A DNA stretch of 11,302 nucleotides from Gammaproteobacteria bacterium (GCA_018903185.1 JAHIQV010000327.1:1-11302), one strand, 5' to 3'; shown: positions 1 through 7,021, numbered from the stretch's first letter. Numbers and translations are program-made. The notes: generated by a model from the letters alone, not told the origin.

Positions 1-19
1 AACAACACCCACCACCCCC

Positions 20-412
20 ATGAAACTCCTGCAACCGCCCGGCTGGGCCACCCCCAAGGGATACGCCAACGGCGTGGCAGCCCGCGGCACGCTGGTGTTT
101 GTCGGTGGGCAAATCGGCTGGAACAGCGAACAGGTGTTCGAGTCCGACGACTTCATCGCCCAGACCCGCCAGGCGCTGTTGAACATCCATGCCGTGCTCG
201 CCTGCGCCGGCGCCGGGCCAGAACACATGGTGCGCATGACCTGGTACATCGTCGACCGGGTGGAGTACAACGACCGACTGCGTGAACTCGGCACCGTGTA
301 CCGCGAAGTGATGGGGAAAAACTTCCCGGCCATGACCTGCGTGGAGGTGAGCGCTCTGGTGGAAGAGCGGGCCAAGATCGAGATCGAAGTGACAGCGGTT
401 CTTCCGGATTGA
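20..412 (+). CDS. RidA/YjgF-family protein lacking the canonical catalytic arginine
   Basis: This 130-aa protein has the length and single-domain layout of the RidA/YjgF/YER057c/UK114 family, whose members form trimers and, in the RidA subgroup, hydrolyse reactive enamine/imine intermediates made by PLP enzymes. Family landmarks are the early FVGGQIGW segment (residues 27-34), the helix around QTRQALLNIHAVL (48-60) and the C-terminal VEVSALVEERAKIEIEV block (108-124). In archetypal RidA the segment before CVEV carries an arginine (Arg105 in the usual numbering) that binds the substrate carboxylate; here it reads PAMTCVEV, with Met105. I therefore infer a Rid subgroup without standard imine deaminase activity, and its substrate cannot be told. 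No Shine-Dalgarno motif is visible in the 19 bases before the ATG, so it may be coupled to a gene beyond the window. It converges on the tRNA and ribosomal cluster. Confidence 0.85.
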   Translation: MKLLQPPGWATPKGYANGVAARGTLVFVGGQIGWNSEQVFESDDFIAQTRQALLNIHAVLACAGAGPEHMVRMTWYIVDRVEYNDRLRELGTVYREVMGKNFPAMTCVEVSALVEERAKIEIEVTAVLPD

Positions 413-454
413 TACCGCAGACGAACGTCGGGCTGCACAAGGCGAGAGCAGAAA

Positions 455-484
455 CAACAAAGCCCGCTGAAGCGGGCTTTGTTG
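455..484. terminator. bidirectional intrinsic terminator between the RidA-family gene and tRNA-fMet
   Basis: A perfect 13-bp inverted repeat (arms 455-467 and 472-484, loop TGAA) has a GC-rich core GCCCGC/GCGGGC flanked by AAA on one side and TTT on the other. It therefore reads as a terminator on both strands. On the plus strand it lies 43 nt after the RidA-family stop; on the minus strand it lies 24 nt after the tRNA CCA end and would end the whole ribosomal-protein/tRNA unit. The T-rich tails (CTTTGTTG in both directions) are partly inside the stem. Confidence 0.85.
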
Positions 485-485
485 A

Positions 486-503
486 GGAACTCTGGCAAGT
501 TCC
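486..503 (-). repeat. short inverted repeat in the tRNA 3' trailer
   Basis: A 6-bp inverted repeat (GGAACT, 6-nt loop, AGTTCC) starts 5 nt beyond the encoded CCA of tRNA-fMet on the minus strand. It has no T tract. It could act as a trailer hairpin that guides 3' processing ahead of the terminator. The symmetry is seen directly; the role is inferred. Confidence 0.4.
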
Positions 504-507
504 GGAT

Positions 508-584
<77 letters not shown>

Positions 585-595
585 TCAAGCCTTGT

Positions 596-625
596 ATTCT
601 ATCACGCTTTAGCGTCGTCTGCCAC
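596..625 (-). promoter_or_regulatory. candidate promoter for tRNA-fMet overlapping the rplQ 3' end
   Basis: The minus strand shows GTGGCA (620-625, 4 of 6 match to TTGACA), an 18-nt spacer, then TAGAAT (596-601, 5 of 6 match to TATAAT). The -10 hexamer directly follows the rplQ TGA stop. Initiation about 7 nt downstream would give a 5' leader of about 5 nt before the mature tRNA, which is typical for tRNA genes. The -35 is weak, so this is a candidate only. Confidence 0.5.
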
Positions 626-997
626 CGGAGCGGCATCTTCTGCCCGGTCCACCAGTTCGACCAGCGCCATGGGTGCATTGTCACCCACGCGGTACCCCAT
701 TTTGAGAATGCGGGTATAGCCACCGGGACGAGCGGCAAAGCGCGGACCCAGTTCATTGAACAGCTTGACGACCACATCGCGGTCGCGCAGGCGGTCAAAC
801 GCCAGACGGCGGTTGGCCACGGTGGCCACTTTGGCCAGGGTGATCATGGGTTCAACCACGCGGCGCAGCTCTTTGGCCTTGGGCACCGTGGTCTTGATGA
901 CTTCGTGCGTGAGCAGCGAGTTCATCATGTTGCGCAGCATGGCGAGGCGGTGCTCGCTGGTGCGGTTGAGTTTGCGAAGTCCGTGTCCGTGACGCAT
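602..997 (-). CDS. rplQ: 50S ribosomal protein L17
   Basis: This 131-aa protein is a complete bacterial L17, a large-subunit protein near the polypeptide exit region. It shows the conserved start [17 protein letters not shown], the following block [20 protein letters not shown] (residues 21-40) and the C-terminal core [22 protein letters not shown]. It ends in a variable Ala/Asp-rich tail, as is common in proteobacteria. The ATG has a good Shine-Dalgarno AAGGA about 7 nt upstream. It is the last protein gene of the alpha operon, 73 nt behind rpoA with a hairpin in that gap and 17 nt ahead of tRNA-fMet. No terminator lies between rplQ and the tRNA, so the rplQ message probably ends by RNase P cleavage or at the shared terminator. 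Confidence 0.98.
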   Translation of the reverse strand: MRHGHGLRKLNRTSEHRLAMLRNMMNSLLTHEVIKTTVPKAKELRRVVEPMITLAKVATVANRRLAFDRLRDRDVVVKLFNELGPRFAARPGGYTRILKMGYRVGDNAPMALVELVDRAEDAAPVADDAKA

Positions 998-1020
998 GGT
1001 GAGTTCCTTTCAGTGTTTTG

Positions 1021-1046
1021 CCTCCAGCCGTATCAGGTACTGGAGG
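1021..1046 (-). promoter_or_regulatory. stem-loop in the rpoA-rplQ intergenic leader
   Basis: A perfect 7-bp inverted repeat (CCTCCAG at 1021-1027 and CTGGAGG at 1040-1046, 12-nt loop) lies 24 nt before the rplQ ATG. It has no T tract on either strand, so it is unlikely to be a terminator. An mRNA processing or stability element, or a protein-binding leader structure, is more likely. It contains the 12-mer TGATACGGCTGG (minus strand, 1024-1035), which recurs in the rplN leader. Confidence 0.5.
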
Positions 1047-1070
1047 TTCGTCAGACGGGTGTCGACGAGT

Positions 1071-2057
1071 TCAGTGTTTGTCGAGACCAGCCGGCGGCCA
1101 GTTTTCGAGCTTCATGCCCAAGGTCAGGCCGCGCGAAGCGAGCACTTCCTTGATTTCGTTGAGCGACTTGCGACCCAGGTTGGGGGTCTTGAGCAGCTCG
1201 TTCTCGGTGCGCTGGATCAGGTCACCGATGTAATAGATGTTTTCTGCCTTGAGGCAGTTGGCCGAACGCACGGTGAGTTCAAGCTCGTCCACCGGACGCA
1301 GCAGGATCGGATCGAACTGCTGCGAGCTGCGCTGGGCAGGCGCGTCGAATGCCGACAGTTCCACGCCTTCGAGCTGAGCGAACACCGCCAGCTGCTCCAC
1401 CAGGATCTTGGCCGAAGCACGAACGGCTTCTTCAGGACCGATGGAACCGTTGGTTTCGATTTCCAGAACCAGCTTGTCGAGGTCGGTGCGCTGTTCAACG
1501 CGGGCGCTCTCGACGGTGTAGCTCACGCGCCTCACGGGCGAGAACGAAGCGTCCAGCACAATGCGGCCGAGTGAACGCGACTGGTCGTCGTTGCGACGCA
1601 GGCTGCCCGGCACGTAACCACGGCCTTTTTCGACCTTGATCTGCATGTCCAGCTTGGCGCCGGCCGACAGGGTGGCAATGACGTGGCCGGGGTTGACGAT
1701 CTCGACGTCGTGCGGCGTCTGGATGTCAGCCGCCGTGACCAAGCCTTCGCCGTCCTTGCGCAGGCTCAAGGTGACTTCGTCGCGGTTGTGCAGCTTGAAG
1801 ACCACGCCCTTGAGGTTGAGCAACATGTTGACAACATCTTCCTGCACGCCGTCGATGGAAGAGTACTCGTGCACCACCCCAGCGATGGTGACTTCGGTGG
1901 GCGCATGGCCGGTCATGGACGACAACAGCACGCGACGCAATGCGTTGCCCAGCGTGTGCCCGTAGCCGCGCTCAAAGGGCTCCAGGGTCACTTTGGCGCG
2001 ATTGGTCGAAATTTGCTCGACGTTGATGGTTTTGGGCTTGAGCAGATTGTTCAGCAT
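1071..2057 (-). CDS. rpoA: DNA-directed RNA polymerase subunit alpha
   Basis: A complete 328-aa RNA polymerase alpha subunit, the dimer that nucleates assembly of beta and beta' and contacts promoter UP elements and activators. The N-terminal assembly domain covers residues 1 to about 235, with the conserved [19 protein letters not shown] segment (29-47). A linker follows (about 236-250), then the C-terminal domain (251-328) with [20 protein letters not shown] and [17 protein letters not shown]. The DNA-binding residues are present: Arg264 and Asn267 match E. coli Arg265 and Asn268, with the G-K-S region near 295-298. The ATG has an AAGGAAG Shine-Dalgarno. It sits between rpsD and rplQ, the usual alpha-operon order. 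The 93-nt leader contains a strong stem-loop. Confidence 0.99.
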   Translation of the reverse strand: MLNNLLKPKTINVEQISTNRAKVTLEPFERGYGHTLGNALRRVLLSSMTGHAPTEVTIAGVVHEYSSIDGVQEDVVNMLLNLKGVVFKLHNRDEVTLSLRKDGEGLVTAADIQTPHDVEIVNPGHVIATLSAGAKLDMQIKVEKGRGYVPGSLRRNDDQSRSLGRIVLDASFSPVRRVSYTVESARVEQRTDLDKLVLEIETNGSIGPEEAVRASAKILVEQLAVFAQLEGVELSAFDAPAQRSSQQFDPILLRPVDELELTVRSANCLKAENIYYIGDLIQRTENELLKTPNLGRKSLNEIKEVLASRGLTLGMKLENWPPAGLDKH

Positions 2058-2113
2058 TCAGACTTCCTTCAGTACCCTCGGCTCGTTACACCGATAAGGC
2101 AGACGGAGCATGG

Positions 2114-2143
2114 CCCGGCCGCTGCCATGAAGCAGTGACCGGG
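2114..2143 (-). promoter_or_regulatory. stem-loop in the rpsD-rpoA intergenic leader
   Basis: A two-part inverted repeat sits between rpsD and rpoA. The outer 5-bp arms are CCCGG/CCGGG (2114-2118 and 2139-2143), then a symmetric 3-nt internal loop, then a 4-bp inner stem CTGC/GCAG around a 6-nt loop. It has no T tract, so it is not a terminator. It may be a processing site or control rpoA expression relative to rpsD. The role is inference. Confidence 0.4.
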
Positions 2144-2150
2144 AACGAAA

Positions 2151-2774
2151 TTAACGGGAATACAGTTCGACGATCAGCGATTCGTTGACGTCGGAGGCGA
2201 ATTCGTCGCGGTCAGGCGACTTCTTGAACACGCCTTCAGCCTTGTCGACCGACACGTCGACCCAGGCCGGGAAACCGATCTGTTTGGCCAGTTCCAGCGC
2301 CTCGATCACACGGGCCTGCTTCTTCGACTTCTCGCGCACGGCGATGACATCACCGGCCTTGACCGAGTAGGAAGGGATGTTGACCGATTGCCCATTGACG
2401 GTGATCGCCTTGTGCGACACGATCTGGCGCGCTTCAGCGCGGGTGGAGGCAAAGCCCATGCGGAAGACCACGTTGTCGAGACGCGCTTCGAGGAGGAACA
2501 ACAGGTTGGCGCCGGTGTTGCCACGGCGGCGATCGGCTTCAGCGAAGTAGCGGCGGAACTGGCGCTCCAGAACGCCATAGGTGCGCTTGACCTTCTGCTT
2601 CTCGCGCAGCTGCACGCCGAAATCGGAGGTGCGCTGACCCGAGGTGCGGCCATGCTGACCGGGCTTGGAATCAAATTTGGCCTTGTCGCTGATCGAGCGG
2701 CGGGCGCTCTTGAGCAACAGGTCAGAGCCTTCACGGCGGGAAAGTTTGGCCTTGGGGCCGAGGTAACGTGCCAC
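2151..2774 (-). CDS. rpsD: 30S ribosomal protein S4 (GTG start)
   Basis: S4 is a primary 16S rRNA binder that starts 30S assembly and in E. coli also represses its own operon's translation. I place the start at the GTG at 2774, giving the 207-aa protein beginning (M)[15 protein letters not shown], because the N-terminal MARYLGPK is universal and an AAGGA Shine-Dalgarno lies 7 nt upstream. The frame stays open for 34 more codons upstream, but that segment does not look like S4. The S4 RNA-binding domain is near residues 95-160 ([20 protein letters not shown], then the [13 protein letters not shown] strand). The N-terminal cysteines of zinc-binding S4 are absent. Unlike its neighbours it has a 163-nt leader with a promoter-like sequence and a terminator-like hairpin. 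Confidence 0.98.
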   Translation of the reverse strand: MARYLGPKAKLSRREGSDLLLKSARRSISDKAKFDSKPGQHGRTSGQRTSDFGVQLREKQKVKRTYGVLERQFRRYFAEADRRRGNTGANLLFLLEARLDNVVFRMGFASTRAEARQIVSHKAITVNGQSVNIPSYSVKAGDVIAVREKSKKQARVIEALELAKQIGFPAWVDVSVDKAEGVFKKSPDRDEFASDVNESLIVELYSR

Positions 2775-2864
2775 TTTGGGTTCCTTGAGTTGTCTGCCGC
2801 AACCGGCATCGCGAAGAGGCCATTGCGGGAGCCATTCCCTGAACGGGATGGCGGTGGTCTTAGC
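2775..2864 (-). promoter_or_regulatory. structured 5' leader of rpsD
   Basis: After the terminator-like hairpin about 90 nt remain before the rpsD start. They contain a 7-bp hairpin with one bulge (CCAT-CCC with GGG-A-ATGG, 2832-2851), a 5-bp hairpin with a GTTG loop (TGCCG/CGGCA, 2795-2808) and the AAGGA ribosome-binding site. The CCACCGC element at 2851-2857 (minus strand) could pair with the 3' arm of the upstream terminator hairpin. Leaders upstream of rpsD bind S4 in several bacterial groups, but I cannot match this one to a known S4-binding fold. Confidence 0.35.
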
Positions 2865-2894
2865 AAAAAATGCCACCGCAGAGACTGCGGTGGC
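2865..2894 (-). terminator. terminator-like hairpin between rpsK and rpsD (possible attenuator)
   Basis: On the minus strand a perfect 9-bp stem (GCCACCGCA, loop GTCTC, TGCGGTGGC; 2872-2894) is followed at once by ATTTTTTG. This is a textbook intrinsic terminator inside what is normally one operon, 43 nt after the rpsK stop. It lies downstream of the candidate promoter at 2912-2941, so transcripts from that promoter as well as from rpsK must pass it to reach rpsD, rpoA and rplQ. On the plus strand it lacks a proper T tail. Confidence 0.75.
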
Positions 2895-2911
2895 GCTGAA
2901 AAAAGCTTTTG

Positions 2912-2941
2912 ATTATACCGCGCTCGGCGGTACGGCGTCAG
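2912..2941 (-). promoter_or_regulatory. candidate promoter for rpsD-rpoA-rplQ at the rpsK stop codon
   Basis: The minus strand carries a perfect -10 hexamer TATAAT (2912-2917), an 18-nt spacer, and CTGACG (2936-2941, 4 of 6 match to TTGACA). The TGA of the -35 is the rpsK stop codon. Predicted initiation is near 2905, about 10 nt before the terminator hairpin. The perfect -10 in GC-rich surroundings makes it credible, but it is untested. Confidence 0.55.
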
Positions 2942-3342
2942 ATGCGCCGGCGCTTCTGCGGGCGGCAGCCGTTGTGAGGCACGGGCGTCACATCGGCGAT
3001 CGAGTTGATGCGGATGCCGAGGGCACCCAGAGCACGAACCGAAGATTCGCGACCAGGACCTGGGCCCTTGATCTCGACGTCCAGGTTCTTGATGCCCTGC
3101 TCGATGGCAGCACGACCAGCCACCTCGGAAGCCACCTGGGCGGCAAAGGGTGTCGACTTGCGCGAACCCTTGAAACCTTGGCCACCCGACGAAGCCCAGG
3201 ACAATGCATTGCCCTGGCGGTCGGTGATGGTGATGATGGTGTTGTTGAACGAAGCGTGCACGTGGGCAATGCCGTCGGCAATGTTCTTGCGGACTTTCTT
3301 GCGGACGCGTGCGGATGCGGCGCTGTTGGGTGACTTAGCCAT
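2938..3342 (-). CDS. rpsK: 30S ribosomal protein S11
   Basis: A complete 134-aa S11, part of the 30S platform that lines the mRNA exit and E-site region. The N-terminal basic tail (residues 1-20, [12 protein letters not shown]) leads into the core [20 protein letters not shown]. The C-terminal family signature runs through [20 protein letters not shown] to the basic end CRPQKRRRI. The ATG lies 18 nt after the rpsM stop with a GAAGGA ribosome-binding site. The gap to rpsD is unusually long for this cluster and contains both a promoter-like and a terminator-like element. Confidence 0.98.
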   Translation of the reverse strand: MAKSPNSAASARVRKKVRKNIADGIAHVHASFNNTIITITDRQGNALSWASSGGQGFKGSRKSTPFAAQVASEVAGRAAIEQGIKNLDVEIKGPGPGRESSVRALGALGIRINSIADVTPVPHNGCRPQKRRRI

Positions 3343-3360
3343 GAGGGTCCTTCAAACCGT

Positions 3361-3726
3361 TTATTTCTTCAGCGACTGGGCTGCCTTGCGCGGTCCCTTG
3401 CGGGTGCGGGCATTGGTCTTGGTGCGCTGACCGCGCACTGGCAGGCCACGGCGGTGGCGGAAACCACGGTAGCAACCAATGTCCATCAAACGCTTGATGT
3501 TCATGGTCGTTTCGCGGCGCAGATCGCCTTCGATCGTGAAAACGCCAACCTGGTCACGGACTTTTTCGAGTTCCGCGTCGGTCAGGTCCTTGATTTTCTT
3601 GGCGTAGTCGATGCCGCAGGCTTCACAAATCTTGCGAGCGCGGGTACGACCAATGCCAAAAATTGCCGTCAAGCCGATTTCGGCGTGCTTGTGCGGCGGA
3701 ATGTTGATGCCTGCAATACGAGCCAT
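3361..3726 (-). CDS. rpsM: 30S ribosomal protein S13
   Basis: A complete 121-aa S13, a 30S head protein that contacts the P-site tRNA and forms bridges to the large subunit. It starts [20 protein letters not shown], shows the helix-hairpin-helix-like region [18 protein letters not shown] (residues 24-41), and ends with the family signature [20 protein letters not shown] and a basic tail [12 protein letters not shown] that reaches the tRNA. The ATG follows rpmJ by 22 nt with an AGAGGAA ribosome-binding site. In E. coli the alpha operon and its S4-controlled leader begin at rpsM; here the rpmJ-rpsM gap is too short for such a leader, so control by S4, if any, must lie elsewhere. Confidence 0.98.
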   Translation of the reverse strand: MARIAGINIPPHKHAEIGLTAIFGIGRTRARKICEACGIDYAKKIKDLTDAELEKVRDQVGVFTIEGDLRRETTMNIKRLMDIGCYRGFRHRRGLPVRGQRTKTNARTRKGPRKAAQSLKK

Positions 3727-3748
3727 GATGTTCCTCTAAACGAACCGA

Positions 3749-3862
3749 TCAGCCTTGACGCTGTTTGTGACGGGGATCGGTGCAGATGACTCGCACAATC
3801 CCGTGACGCTTGATGATCTTACAGTTGCGGCACATTTTCTTGACCGAAGCTGAAACTCTCAT
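3749..3862 (-). CDS. rpmJ: 50S ribosomal protein L36 (zinc-binding form)
   Basis: A 37-aa protein too short for many gene callers. It begins [20 protein letters not shown] and ends DPRHKQRQG. Cys11, Cys14, Cys27 and His32 form the C-C-C-H zinc site, so this is the zinc-containing paralogue rather than the zinc-free one expressed under zinc starvation. The start has an AGGAG ribosome-binding site about 8 nt upstream. It lies 44 nt after infA, in an AT-rich gap, and 22 nt before rpsM. L36 stabilises the fold of 23S rRNA near the A-site side of the large subunit. Confidence 0.97.
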   Translation of the reverse strand: MRVSASVKKMCRNCKIIKRHGIVRVICTDPRHKQRQG

Positions 3863-3906
3863 AGTTTTCTCCTAGATATTCCAAAATTTCTCAAAACAAC
3901 CGCTCA

Positions 3907-4125
3907 TTACTTCGATCGGAAAACAATCCGTGCCCGGGTCAGGTCGTAGGGCGTGAGCTCCACTTTGACCTTATCACCCGGCAGGATACGGATGTAATGC
4001 ATCCTCATCTTGCCGGAGATATGCCCCAGGACCACATGGCCATTTTCCAGCTTGACCCTGAAAGTTGCGTTGGGCAGGTTTTCAATCACCTCGCCCTGCA
4101 TCTCGATCACATCGTCCCTGGACAT
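3907..4125 (-). CDS. infA: translation initiation factor IF-1
   Basis: A complete 72-aa IF-1, a single S1/OB-fold protein that binds the ribosomal A site during initiation and cooperates with IF-2 and IF-3. The near-invariant central part is [20 protein letters not shown] (residues 19-38), followed by [23 protein letters not shown]; the N-terminus [13 protein letters not shown] differs slightly from the common MAKEDVIEM. It lies between secY and rpmJ, a placement shared by betaproteobacteria and many Gram-positives but not by E. coli, where infA is elsewhere. The ATG is only 9 nt after the secY stop and no clear Shine-Dalgarno is visible, which suggests translational coupling to secY. Confidence 0.98.
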   Translation of the reverse strand: MSRDDVIEMQGEVIENLPNATFRVKLENGHVVLGHISGKMRMHYIRILPGDKVKVELTPYDLTRARIVFRSK

Positions 4126-4134
4126 ACGGCCAAA

Positions 4135-5454
4135 TCAGTTGCCAACGGAAGTTTTGAAGTTAGCCTTTTTCAGCAGCGATTCATATTGCTGCGACATCAT
4201 GTAGTTCTGTACCTGGGCCATGAAGTCCATGGTGACCACCACAATGATCAGCAGGGAGGTGCCGCCAAAATAGAACGGTACGTTGTACTTCAGGATCAGA
4301 AACTCCGGCAACAGACACACCGCGGTGATGTAGATCGCACCGACGAAAGTCAGTCGCAACAGAATCTTGTCGATATAGCGCGCCGTCTGGTCACCCGGGC
4401 GAATGCCGGGAATGAATGCGCCGCTCTTCTTCAGGTTGTCAGCCGTTTCACGGCTGTTGAATACCAGCGCCGTGTAGAAGAAGCAGAAAAAGATGATCGC
4501 AGCGGCGTACAGGGCCACATAGATCGGCTGACCGGGCGACAGGGCCGAAGCAATGTCACGCAACCAGCGTGTGGAGTCACCGGTGCTCACCCAGCTCACC
4601 ACCGTGGTGGGCAGCAGGATGATGCTCGATGCAAAGATCGGTGGAATCACGCCAGCCATGTTCAGCTTGAGCGGCAGGTGTGACGACTGTCCGCCGTAGA
4701 CCTTGTTGCCCACCTGACGGCGCGCGTAGTTCACCAGTATCTTGCGTTGTCCGCGTTCGACAAACACCACGAAGTATGTGACCAGAATCACCAGCGCGAT
4801 GATGAAAATCGACACCAGAATGTTCATCGCACCGGTGCGCACCAGTTCAAGCAGGCCGCCAATGGCACTTGGCAGACCGGCGGCAATGCCTGCGAAAATC
4901 AGGATCGAGATGCCGTTGCCCAGACCGCGCTCGGTGATCTGCTCACCCAGCCACATCAGGAACATCGTTCCCGCCACCAGACTGACCACGGCCGTCAGAC
5001 GGAACGCCATGCCGGGGTCGATGACGAGGCCCTGTTGACCCTCCAGCGCGAGGGCAATACCCATCGACTGAAAGATGGCCAGACCCAGCGTTCCGTAGCG
5101 GGTGTAGGAGGTGATCTTGCGACGGCCGGCTTCGCCCTCTTTCTTCAGCTGCTCAAACGTGGGAACCACGTAAGTCATGAGCTGCATGATGATGGACGCC
5201 GAGATGTACGGCATGATCCCCAGCGCGAACACGGTGAACCGTGACAAGGCGCCACCAGAGAACATGTTGAACAGGCTCAGAATGCCGCCTGCCTGGCCCT
5301 TGAACAGCTGTTCCAGTTGCGCAGGATCAATCCCGGGCACGGGAATGTGTGCCCCGACGCGGTAGACCACCAAGGCCAGCAACAGGAACACCAGTCGGCG
5401 ACGCAGGTCGCCGAACTTGCCTGTTTTGGCCAGAGTTGCGGATCCAGTTGCCAC
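4135..5454 (-). CDS. secY: protein translocase channel subunit SecY (GTG start)
   Basis: SecY is the pore of the SecYEG translocon in the inner membrane. The start is placed at the GTG at 5454, giving 439 aa beginning (M)[19 protein letters not shown]. This follows rplO by 22 nt, has AAGG about 7 nt upstream, and matches family N-termini; the longer frame to 5520 would overlap rplO by 44 nt. The protein is strongly hydrophobic, with the expected ten membrane segments. Landmarks are [18 protein letters not shown] (SecY signature, about residues 76-93), the segment [20 protein letters not shown], and the cytosolic loop [16 protein letters not shown], whose arginine matches E. coli Arg357, essential for SecA-driven export. 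Its place in the ribosomal cluster is conserved across bacteria. Confidence 0.97.
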   Translation of the reverse strand: MATGSATLAKTGKFGDLRRRLVFLLLALVVYRVGAHIPVPGIDPAQLEQLFKGQAGGILSLFNMFSGGALSRFTVFALGIMPYISASIIMQLMTYVVPTFEQLKKEGEAGRRKITSYTRYGTLGLAIFQSMGIALALEGQQGLVIDPGMAFRLTAVVSLVAGTMFLMWLGEQITERGLGNGISILIFAGIAAGLPSAIGGLLELVRTGAMNILVSIFIIALVILVTYFVVFVERGQRKILVNYARRQVGNKVYGGQSSHLPLKLNMAGVIPPIFASSIILLPTTVVSWVSTGDSTRWLRDIASALSPGQPIYVALYAAAIIFFCFFYTALVFNSRETADNLKKSGAFIPGIRPGDQTARYIDKILLRLTFVGAIYITAVCLLPEFLILKYNVPFYFGGTSLLIIVVVTMDFMAQVQNYMMSQQYESLLKKANFKTSVGN

Positions 5455-5476
5455 GGTAACCTTCGTTTGCGTCCGT

Positions 5477-5908
5477 TTAGACCAGGGAGCCGCCAGCGGC
5501 TTCGATCGCCTGCTTCGCACCGGCGGTGGCGCCGATGTTCTTCAGGGTCACGGCGCGGGTGATTTCACCGGTCTTGATGACCTTGACGCGCTTGGCCAGG
5601 TTGGCCACAAGGCCAGCTTGCTTCAACACCAGGATGTCGACTTCAGCCACGTCGAGCGCGCTGATATCGGTCAGCGTGACTTCAGCATTGAACTGGAGCA
5701 AAGCCGACTTGAACCCGCGCTTGGGCAGACGGCGCTGCAGTGGCATTTGACCGCCTTCGAAGCCCACCTTGTGGTAGCCGCCCGAACGCGATTTCTGGCC
5801 CTTGTGGCCACGACCGGCGGTCTTACCCAGACCGGAGCCGATGCCACGGCCGACACGGCGCTTGGAATGCTTGGCGCCTTCAGAAGGCTTGATGGTATTG
5901 AGTTCCAT
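5477..5908 (-). CDS. rplO: 50S ribosomal protein L15
   Basis: A complete 143-aa L15, a late-assembling large-subunit protein. The Gly/Arg/Lys-rich N-terminal half (residues 17-57, [20 protein letters not shown] and [20 protein letters not shown]) is the extended rRNA-binding arm. The compact C-terminal domain ends [20 protein letters not shown] followed by [15 protein letters not shown]. The start codon is 16 nt after rpmD. Its stop is 22 nt before the secY GTG, the usual rpmD-rplO-secY arrangement. Confidence 0.98.
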   Translation of the reverse strand: MELNTIKPSEGAKHSKRRVGRGIGSGLGKTAGRGHKGQKSRSGGYHKVGFEGGQMPLQRRLPKRGFKSALLQFNAEVTLTDISALDVAEVDILVLKQAGLVANLAKRVKVIKTGEITRAVTLKNIGATAGAKQAIEAAGGSLV

Positions 5909-5924
5909 GACGTGCGCCTGTTCT

Positions 5925-6107
5925 TCAGAGTACTTTGACCAGGTAGCTGATCTTGTTGATCATGCCGCGAACTGCCGGGGTGTCCTGCAATTCGCTGGTG
6001 CTGTTGAGCTTGCGCAGGCCCAGGCCGCGCACGGTGTCGCGGTGCGACTGCTTGGTTCCAATGGGGCTGCGCACCAGTTGAACCTTGACGGTGTTTTGTG
6101 TGGTCAT
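5925..6107 (-). CDS. rpmD: 50S ribosomal protein L30
   Basis: A complete 60-aa bacterial L30, a small alpha/beta large-subunit protein. It reads [20 protein letters not shown] then [20 protein letters not shown], which covers the L30 signature, and ends [14 protein letters not shown]. The ATG is 11 nt after the rpsE stop with a modest TGGA ribosome-binding site. It is flanked by rpsE and rplO in the conserved order. Confidence 0.97.
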   Translation of the reverse strand: MTTQNTVKVQLVRSPIGTKQSHRDTVRGLGLRKLNSTSELQDTPAVRGMINKISYLVKVL

Positions 6108-6118
6108 GATCGTTCCAA

Positions 6119-6637
6119 TCAGCCCAGAATTTCTTCTACCGACTTGCCGCGCTTGGCAGCAACGTCAGAAGGCGTGGTCGAATTCTTCAGTGCGTCCAGC
6201 GTGGCACGCACCAGGTTGTAGGGGTTGCTTGAACCGTGGCTCTTGGCCACGACATCGGTGATGCCCAACACTTCGAACACGGCACGCATCGGGCCGCCAG
6301 CGATGATGCCGGTACCTTTGGAGGCCGGCAACATCATCACGTTGGAAGCGCCATGTTCACCGTGCACGCTGTGGTGCAGCGAACCGTTCTTGAGCGAGAC
6401 CTTGATCATGTTGCGGCGTGCCTTTTCCATGGCCTTTTGCACTGCCACCGGAACTTCCTTGGCCTTGCCTTTGCCCATGCCGACGCGGCCATCACCATCA
6501 CCAACCACGGTCAGCGCTGCGAAACCGAGAATGCGACCGCCCTTGACCACCTTGGTCACGCGGTTGATCGCGATCATCTTCTCGCGCAAACCGTCGTCGC
6601 TTGCTTCGTTCTTTACATTAGCCGTAAATTTAGCCAT
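6119..6637 (-). CDS. rpsE: 30S ribosomal protein S5
   Basis: A complete 172-aa S5, which sits at the mRNA entry side of the 30S subunit and affects decoding accuracy. The N-terminal double-stranded-RNA-binding-type domain includes [20 protein letters not shown], then [20 protein letters not shown] (residues 39-58). The C-terminal domain runs through [40 protein letters not shown] and [19 protein letters not shown]. The VVKGGR loop is where spectinomycin-resistance changes are known in the family; it looks wild-type here. The gene follows rplR by 18 nt; the ribosome-binding site (GGAA) is weak and distant. Confidence 0.98.
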   Translation of the reverse strand: MAKFTANVKNEASDDGLREKMIAINRVTKVVKGGRILGFAALTVVGDGDGRVGMGKGKAKEVPVAVQKAMEKARRNMIKVSLKNGSLHHSVHGEHGASNVMMLPASKGTGIIAGGPMRAVFEVLGITDVVAKSHGSSNPYNLVRATLDALKNSTTPSDVAAKRGKSVEEILG

Positions 6638-6655
6638 TTTGTGTATTCCGTTTGA

Positions 6656-7021
6656 TCAGAACTGCAGACCGGCTTCGCGGGCCGCGTCTGCCAGGGCTTT
6701 CACCCGGCCGTGGTAAGCAAAACCCGAGCGGTCAAAGGCGACCTTCTCGATGCCGGCAGCCTTCGCCTTTTCAGCGATGCGCTTGCCGACCAGTTGGGCG
6801 GCCGAGGTGTTGCCACCTTTGCCAGCACCACCGATCTGTGCCCGCACTTCGGCTTCGGCCGTGGAGGCGGTGGCCAGCACTTTGGTGCCGTCGTCGGAAA
6901 TGACGCTGGCGTAGATGTGCAGGTTGGTGCGGTTCACGGTCAGGCGGACGGCGCCTTGCTGCGCAATGCGGATGCGCGTCTGACGGGCCCGGCGGAGACG
7001 TTGCTCTTTTTTCGTCAACAT
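6656..7021 (-). CDS. rplR: 50S ribosomal protein L18
   Basis: A complete 121-aa L18, one of the three proteins that bind 5S rRNA (with L5 and L25) and place it in the central protuberance. The basic N-terminus ([20 protein letters not shown]) is the flexible RNA-binding arm. The core contains [40 protein letters not shown] and the C-terminal [27 protein letters not shown] block typical of the family. It starts 11 nt after the rplF stop. Confidence 0.98.
   Translation of the reverse strand: MLTKKEQRLRRARQTRIRIAQQGAVRLTVNRTNLHIYASVISDDGTKVLATASTAEAEVRAQIGGAGKGGNTSAAQLVGKRIAEKAKAAGIEKVAFDRSGFAYHGRVKALADAAREAGLQF

Noticed and set aside
2838..2866. A second promoter after the rpsD terminator (TTGCTA as -35)
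   Set aside because: The hexamer at the matching -10 position (TTCAGG) agrees with TATAAT at only two bases.
2775..2876. N-terminal extension of S4 by 34 residues
   Set aside because: The extension runs through the terminator T tract and structured leader. The conserved MARYLGPK start with its own ribosome-binding site is at 2774.
3863..3906. A promoter in the AT-rich infA-rpmJ gap
   Set aside because: TTGTTT and AATATC-like hexamers occur, but the spacing (about 13 nt) is wrong, so I do not call one.
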